Origin: Alphaproteobacteria bacterium
GTDB lineage: Bacteria > Pseudomonadota > Alphaproteobacteria > Sphingomonadales > Sphingomonadaceae
Assembly: GCA_028293005.1 (NCBI GenBank)
Contig: JAQGLH010000408.1
Coordinates: 1 to 9,195 of the forward strand
DNA length: 9,195 bases
Reading direction: 5' to 3'
The notes beneath the pieces are model-generated. The model was not told where the DNA came from. It ran no database searches and saw nothing but the letters and a program-made list of their open reading frames with translations. The position numbers were made by a program, and so were the translations under genes. Numbering within the stretch: the stretch's first letter is position 1; each line of letters begins with the position of its first letter. Shown here in pieces: positions 6,365 to 9,195 of the stretch.

Positions 6365-7159
6365 ATGACACGATATGAGGGATTGGCCGGCAAGACGGCC
6401 CTGCTTGCCGGCGGTGCGACCCTGATCGGTGCCGAGATTGCGGTCGCCTTTGCCGAGCAGGGCTGCAATGTCGTGATCGCCGACATCGACGTGCCGGGCG
6501 GTGAGGCCGCCGTGCAACGTTGCGGCGCGAACGCCTTGTTCGTCGAGACGGACGTGACCGACGACGCCGCCATTGACCGCTGCATAAAGCAGGCCCTGAC
6601 CCGCTTCGAGCGGATCGATTTCCTGATCAATGTCACGACGTCGTACCTCGACGATGGCTTGGCGACCCCGCGCGAGACTTGGCTGAAGGCGCTCGATATC
6701 GGCCTCGTGGGCGGCGCCGTCTTCGCCCACAGGCTGCGCGACGAGCTCGCCGCCCGTGGCGGAGCCATCGTCAACTTCTCGAGCATCAGCGCGCATCGCG
6801 CGCAAGCGGGGCGTTTCGTCTATCCGGCGATCAAGGCGGCGGTGGCTCAGTTGACCCGCAGCCAGGCGCTGGAGTTCGCGCCTCTGGGCGTCAGGGTGAA
6901 TGCCGTCGCGCCGGGCTGGACTTGGTCCAACGTGATCAGCGCGCTCAGCGGCAACGACCGCGCCAAGGCCGACAGAGTCGGCGGGCCGTTCCACATGCCG
7001 GGGCGCATCGCCGATGCCGAGGAGATCGCAGGTGCCGTCCTCTTCCTGTGCTCGGCCGCCGCGCGCTTCGTGACCGGCGCGGAGTTGCCCGTCGACGGCG
7101 GTTATCTGGCGCTCGGGCCGGAGCAGACCGGCAACCCGATTGCGGCGCTGATGGCGTGA
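6365..7159 (+). CDS. Short-chain dehydrogenase/reductase, 264 aa
   Basis: A classical-type SDR oxidoreductase, probably a soluble NAD-dependent alcohol dehydrogenase or ketoreductase. The nucleotide loop is AGGATLIG (15-22), an altered TGxxxGIG. Asp40 after the second strand (VVIADID) favours NAD(H) over NADP(H). The catalytic serine region is NFSS (137-140), and YPAIK (Y153, K157) is an intact YxxxK. The C-terminal VAPGW (181-185) and VTGAELPVDGGY (236-247) are standard. Two features depart from the family: NNAG reads NVTT (89-92), and the structural Asn of the central helix appears to be Gly113 in DIGLVGG. The ATG has a GGAG ribosome binding site at suitable spacing. The gene is divergent from the flavin monooxygenase, an arrangement often seen when an alcohol dehydrogenase feeds a ketone to a monooxygenase. 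That pairing is inference. The direction of reaction and the substrate are not known. Confidence 0.92.
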   Translation: MTRYEGLAGKTALLAGGATLIGAEIAVAFAEQGCNVVIADIDVPGGEAAVQRCGANALFVETDVTDDAAIDRCIKQALTRFERIDFLINVTTSYLDDGLATPRETWLKALDIGLVGGAVFAHRLRDELAARGGAIVNFSSISAHRAQAGRFVYPAIKAAVAQLTRSQALEFAPLGVRVNAVAPGWTWSNVISALSGNDRAKADRVGGPFHMPGRIADAEEIAGAVLFLCSAAARFVTGAELPVDGGYLALGPEQTGNPIAALMA

Positions 7160-7259
7160 TAGAGCCCTGCGCGATCGCGTGCTGATGGCGCCGATGTCGC
7201 GCGTCGCCTCGTCGCCCGGCGTTCGCGACGGCCGCCGGCAAGATCATCGTCATGGTCGG

Positions 7260-7306
7260 TGAACCGCGGTGAAGCGCGAGAAGGCGCGTGACACGGAGGC
7301 GGTTCA
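7260..7306. repeat. Nested inverted repeat between convergent genes
   Basis: TGAACCGC (7260-7267) pairs with GCGGTTCA (7299-7306) over 8 bases. Inside, CGCG at 7275-7278 can pair with CGCG at 7285-7288 across a 6-base loop. The element lies in the 164-base gap between the stop of the SDR and the stop of the small minus-strand gene, where a two-way terminator would be expected. No T-run follows on either strand. A rho-independent terminator is therefore not shown. Confidence 0.4.
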
Positions 7307-7323
7307 ACCTGACTGGAACGAAT

Positions 7324-7512
7324 CTAGTCGGATCGGGCGGCGATCAGCGCGGCCAATTGCTTTCTGATCGCAGGACCCGCGATGTTCGAAAGGATTGTAT
7401 TGTTGTCGAACCCCTCGCGCTTGAGCTCGGAGCGCAGCTCATCGACAGTACGGCAATTGCCGGTTCTCGCCAGTTCGAATGCGCGTTCGAGCAACCGTGG
7501 CCGTTCATTCAT
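7324..7512 (-). CDS. Small conserved-looking hypothetical protein, 62 aa
   Basis: A short acidic/basic helical protein without signal peptide or membrane segment. It runs from an N-terminal helix (RPRLLERAFELARTGNC), through a middle segment DELRSELKREGFDN, to a C-terminal IAGPAIRKQLAALI. This pattern (RAFELARxG, then LKREGF, then GPAIRKQL) is one I associate with small unnamed sphingomonad proteins, but I know no function. Its compactness and helix-loop-helix layout could suit DNA or protein binding, which is only a guess. The ATG (7510-7512) is preceded by a GGGGG-containing ribosome binding site, which supports real translation. It is transcribed away from the cold-shock gene, so the 249 bases from 7513 to 7761 hold promoters for both. 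Nothing lies downstream on its strand for 164 bases before the converging SDR. Confidence 0.72.
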   Translation of the reverse strand: MNERPRLLERAFELARTGNCRTVDELRSELKREGFDNNTILSNIAGPAIRKQLAALIAARSD

Positions 7513-7761
7513 TTTTCAACCCCCATGGCGGCGATAGCCAGGCCTCTCTATCGGATGCGCTTGCGCGAAGTCACAAGCAAAACAGCCGAGAGAGGTCGCT
7601 CTTGCCTCACTCGTTGCAAATTAGCGACCTTTTCCCTACATGGGTAAGGCTGACGTCGCTGCGACGGAATTTGACGGCCCTGCGCCCCTCTTCCCTTACA
7701 CGCTTCATGGCTCCGCTGCGCCAGGCGCGCGGAACACCAATTTACGTGGAAGGGTTCGGAC
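7513..7761. promoter_or_regulatory. Divergent region and long leader upstream of cold-shock gene
   Basis: This gap of 249 bases lies between the small minus-strand gene and the cold-shock gene, with no gene I can support. It holds the inverted repeat at 7590-7633 and, at its right end, GGAAGGG as the cold-shock ribosome binding site. The only sigma-70-like pair I find (TTGCAA 7614-7619, TACATG 7637-7642, spacing 17) has a poor -10 and overlaps the hairpin. Cold-shock mRNAs commonly have long structured leaders, which fits this layout. Confidence 0.5.
7590..7633 (+). repeat. Composite inverted repeat followed by T-run, upstream of cold-shock gene
   Basis: AGGTCGCT (7593-7600) pairs perfectly with AGCGACCT (7623-7630). 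In RNA the stem extends by three more pairs at its base, two of them G-U (7590-7592 with 7631-7633). Beyond an asymmetric internal loop, TTGC (7602-7605) pairs with GCAA (7616-7619). The right arm runs directly into TTTTCCC. It could be the terminator of a short plus-strand RNA, or a leader element that controls cold-shock protein translation or stability. Confidence 0.55.
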
Positions 7762-7968
7762 ATGACCGTCGGCACCGTCAAGTTTTTCAACTACGACCGA
7801 GGCTACGGCTTCATCTCCAACGAAGCTGGCGGCGCGGATACCTTCGTCCATGTGTCCGCCGTGGAGGCCGCCGGGCTGCCCGGCCTGAACAAGGACCAAC
7901 GGGTCAGCTACGAGCTCGCGACCGACGCGGGCGGGAAGACTTCCGCGATAAACCTGCAAGCCGCCTAA
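7762..7968 (+). CDS. Cold-shock domain protein (CspA family), 68 aa
   Basis: A small single-domain protein that binds single-stranded RNA or DNA and acts as an RNA chaperone, in the cold or in stationary phase. It starts TVGTVKFFNYDRGYGFI. The RNP-1 motif is RGYGFI (residues 13-18) where KGFGFI is usual, a conservative change that keeps both aromatics. RNP-2 is TFVHVS (27-32). The C-terminal strand pair (QRVSYELA, then KTSAINL) completes the five-strand barrel. Its length of 68 is normal for the family. The ATG follows GGAAGGG at good spacing. It is first in a plus-strand run of three small genes (to 8615), and its leader holds an inverted repeat. The paralogue cannot be told and cold induction is not shown by sequence alone. 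Confidence 0.95.
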   Translation: MTVGTVKFFNYDRGYGFISNEAGGADTFVHVSAVEAAGLPGLNKDQRVSYELATDAGGKTSAINLQAA

Positions 7969-8018
7969 CCCGAGCTGGTCTGCGATGCAGGCCTGCTCCT
8001 ACCGAATTGGAAAAAGCT

Positions 8019-8228
8019 ATGTCGAGAGTCCCCGTCCGTCCGTTCCTGATCAACAAGGACGAAGAAGGCCATTTCCGCATCACCGTGCGCGAAACGCGCT
8101 ATAATTCCCAGCATTATCCGATCGTGACCTCGACCTTGCAGGAAGAGACATTCAAGACGGCGACCGCGGCCCGCGCTCACGCCAAGGAGCAATATGGCGC
8201 CGACGCAAGCCAGATCGCGACCAAGTAG
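8019..8228 (+). CDS. Small hypothetical protein, 69 aa
   Basis: I do not recognise a named domain. The protein begins MSRVPVRPFLINKDEEGHFRI, followed by short predicted strands (RITVRETRYNS and YPIVTSTLQ) and a C-terminal helix (TATAARAHAKEQYGA). This suggests a small alpha/beta protein of a few strands and one helix, with no signal peptide or membrane segment. The ATG at 8019 follows GGAA at 6 bases. The same frame is open back to 7479, but that part overlaps the cold-shock gene in another frame and is not coding. The gene starts 50 bases after the cold-shock stop and 69 bases before the next gene, with a hairpin in that second gap. Co-expression with the cold-shock protein is likely. A stress-related role is inference from position. 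Confidence 0.75.
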   Translation: MSRVPVRPFLINKDEEGHFRITVRETRYNSQHYPIVTSTLQEETFKTATAARAHAKEQYGADASQIATK

Positions 8229-8242
8229 CTCCTCGGGCGTCC

Positions 8243-8262
8243 TGCGGCCAGGCACGGCCGCA
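8243..8262 (+). repeat. Hairpin between two small stress-cluster genes
   Basis: TGCGGCC (8243-8249) pairs perfectly with GGCCGCA (8256-8262) across a six-base loop. The 7-base GC-rich stem begins 14 bases after the stop of the 69-residue gene. No T-run follows, so it is more likely a partial attenuator or an mRNA-stabilising end than a strong terminator. Confidence 0.5.
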
Positions 8263-8297
8263 TCACCATAGTCAACTCACACAGGAATATTGCGAGC

Positions 8298-8615
8298 ATG
8301 AAGTCATACAAGGATCCGTCCTTCCAGGATCGGGTCAGCGCCGCTTCAGAGGCGAAGAAGAAAGCTTTGGAGCAACTGCGTTCCAAGCTGCCGGTCGATG
8401 AGAAGATCGTCGCCGAGCGCGAGGCAGCGCGCCTGAAGCGCGAAGCGGCCCAGGCAGAAAAGCGCGCCGCGAAGCAAGCGGCGGAAGCGGCTCTCAAGGT
8501 CGAGAAAGCGGCGGCAGCGGCGGCAAAGGCGGCAGTCGCTCCGACGCCTCCGACCGAGGCGGAGCGCAAGGCCGCCCGCGACGCCCGCTACGCGGCGCGA
8601 AAGAACCGGAAATAA
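8298..8615 (+). CDS. DUF6481-type Ala/Lys/Glu-rich small protein, 105 aa
   Basis: A low-complexity, strongly helical, highly charged cytosolic protein, recognised as resembling the DUF6481 family of sphingomonads. It begins MKSYKDPSFQDRVSAASEAK (1-20). Next comes a long run of Lys, Arg, Glu and Ala (about residues 20-78, with AAAAAAKAA near 72-80) that should form a single helix or coiled coil. A Pro/Thr break (APTPPTEAE, 81-89) follows, then a basic tail ending RYAARKNRK. Net charge is positive. No enzyme motif is seen and the biochemical role is unknown. The basic tail next to a cold-shock protein makes nucleic-acid binding or cell-stress packaging worth considering, but this is a guess. 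The start has AGGAA 10 bases upstream. The family label is from memory of the N-terminal motif. Confidence 0.78.
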   Translation: MKSYKDPSFQDRVSAASEAKKKALEQLRSKLPVDEKIVAEREAARLKREAAQAEKRAAKQAAEAALKVEKAAAAAAKAAVAPTPPTEAERKAARDARYAARKNRK

Positions 8616-8658
8616 CCGGACGCCACATTTCCACGTCAGTTGAAGCAGGAGCGTAATA

Positions 8659-9195
8659 ATGGCTCAGACCCCAGCCACGCTGGAGGTGCGCGCCGCTGTT
8701 CCGGCGGATGTCGCGGGAATTCTCGCGCTGATCAGTCGCGCCTATCCGGGGATCGAGAATTACAGCCTCGGGCAGATTAGCGGCCAGATCAATAATTTCC
8801 CGGAAGGGCAGTTCGTCGCCGTGCTCGAGGGCGCGATCGTTGGTTATTGCGCCTCGTCGCGGATCGACGAGGCGATCGCGCTTGCGCCACACGATTGGGC
8901 GACGATCACCGGCAACGGCTTCGGGAGCCGCCATGATCCGACCGGCGACTGGCTGTATGGCATCGAGATGGCTGTCGACGAGCGCCAGCGGGGCCTTCGC
9001 ATCGGCAAGCGCCTCTACGATGCACGCCGGGCGCTTGCCGAACGGCTCGAGCTGCGCGGCATCGTGTTCGGCGGCCGCATGCCCGGCTATGCCCGGGTCA
9101 AATCGAAGGTGTCGGGCCCCGCCGACTATCTCACCCAGGTTCGCGAGGGAAAATTCCGCGATCAAGTGATCGGATTTCAGTTGCGCAACGGCTTC
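8659..9195 (+). CDS. N-terminal GNAT acetyltransferase domain, probably GNAT/nitrilase fusion (partial)
   Basis: The frame is open from the ATG at 8659 to the window end, giving 179 residues without a stop. A GGAG ribosome binding site sits 7 bases before it. The GNAT fold shows as LEVRAAVPADVAGILALI (8-25), then FPEGQFVAVLEGAIVGYC (47-64), then the acetyl-CoA loop in RQRGLRIGKRLYDARR (109-124). Later blocks are GIVFGGRMPGY (134-144), ADYLTQV (155-161) and IGFQLRNGF (171-179). These blocks in this order resemble what I recall of Bacillus YhcX and its relatives. There a GNAT domain of about 200 residues is fused to a carbon-nitrogen hydrolase (nitrilase) domain in a protein of about 510 residues. 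The downstream hydrolase half is predicted, not seen. Substrate is unknown; the acetylated or hydrolysed group cannot be named. A stand-alone acetyltransferase is the alternative. Confidence 0.83.
   Translation, partial: MAQTPATLEVRAAVPADVAGILALISRAYPGIENYSLGQISGQINNFPEGQFVAVLEGAIVGYCASSRIDEAIALAPHDWATITGNGFGSRHDPTGDWLYGIEMAVDERQRGLRIGKRLYDARRALAERLELRGIVFGGRMPGYARVKSKVSGPADYLTQVREGKFRDQVIGFQLRNGF

Noticed and set aside
6150..6371. N-terminal extension of the monooxygenase frame
   Set aside because: It would add 74 residues ahead of the FAD loop and overlap the start of the divergent SDR. The family normally places GxGxxG about 10 residues from the start.
7731..7761. GGAAC resembling the -35 of an EcfG general-stress promoter
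   Set aside because: The matching GTT would fall at the ribosome binding site of the cold-shock gene with imperfect spacing and sequence, leaving no leader.
7479..8018. Upstream part of the frame that ends with the 69-residue protein
   Set aside because: It overlaps the cold-shock gene in another frame and the translation is Arg-rich without a domain. Only the part from 8019 has a start signal and ordered sequence.

Overview
The window looks like chromosomal DNA from a GC-rich alphaproteobacterium, most likely a sphingomonad (Sphingomonas or a close relative). This rests on base composition, dense non-overlapping genes, and the small DUF6481-type protein next to a cold-shock protein. It is an assignment from recognition, not from a search. 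I see no rRNA, tRNA, CRISPR array, insertion sequence or phage gene. No stretch over 300 bases lacks a gene.

Layout. (1) Bases 1-36 are the last codons of a gene that probably encodes a sensor histidine kinase. A stand-alone PilZ-domain protein (178-501) follows. (2) A 203-base gap holds a three-copy 15-base tandem repeat (531-570). It is followed by a large FadE/DmdC-type acyl-CoA dehydrogenase (705-2417). (3) Convergent to that, four minus-strand genes read from 6149 down to 2481: a flavin-containing monooxygenase of the FMO/Baeyer-Villiger group, an SDR-like protein with a degraded active site, a MIF/4-OT-superfamily tautomerase, and a flavodoxin-fold NAD(P)H:quinone oxidoreductase. The last three are tightly spaced (42 and 25 bases) and look like one transcript. 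The monooxygenase lies 182 bases upstream and may share it. (4) Divergent from the monooxygenase is a second SDR (6365-7159) with an intact Ser-Tyr-Lys triad. The 215-base region between them holds a small palindrome that could be an operator. (5) A 62-residue minus-strand protein faces a plus-strand small-protein cluster: cold-shock protein (7762-7968), a 69-residue unknown (8019-8228), and an Ala/Lys/Glu-rich DUF6481-type protein (8298-8615). The gap before the cold-shock gene carries a composite inverted repeat. (6) The window ends inside a GNAT acetyltransferase domain that matches the N-terminal half of YhcX-type GNAT/carbon-nitrogen-hydrolase fusions.

How the genes may work together. 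The middle of the window (about 0.7-7.2 kb) reads like a catabolic or detoxifying module for a ketone, alcohol or cyclic substrate. A dehydrogenase makes a carbonyl, a flavin monooxygenase inserts or adds oxygen, and a tautomerase and quinone reductase handle downstream intermediates. An acyl-CoA dehydrogenase could take the acid into beta-oxidation. No transporter, regulator or CoA ligase is present, so substrate and pathway are inference. The right end (7.3-8.6 kb) looks like a cluster of small stress or cold-response proteins. I found no clear wholly new system. The best leads are the SDR-like protein lacking catalytic residues, the structured region before the cold-shock gene, and the 15-base tandem repeat with a related single copy near 8624.
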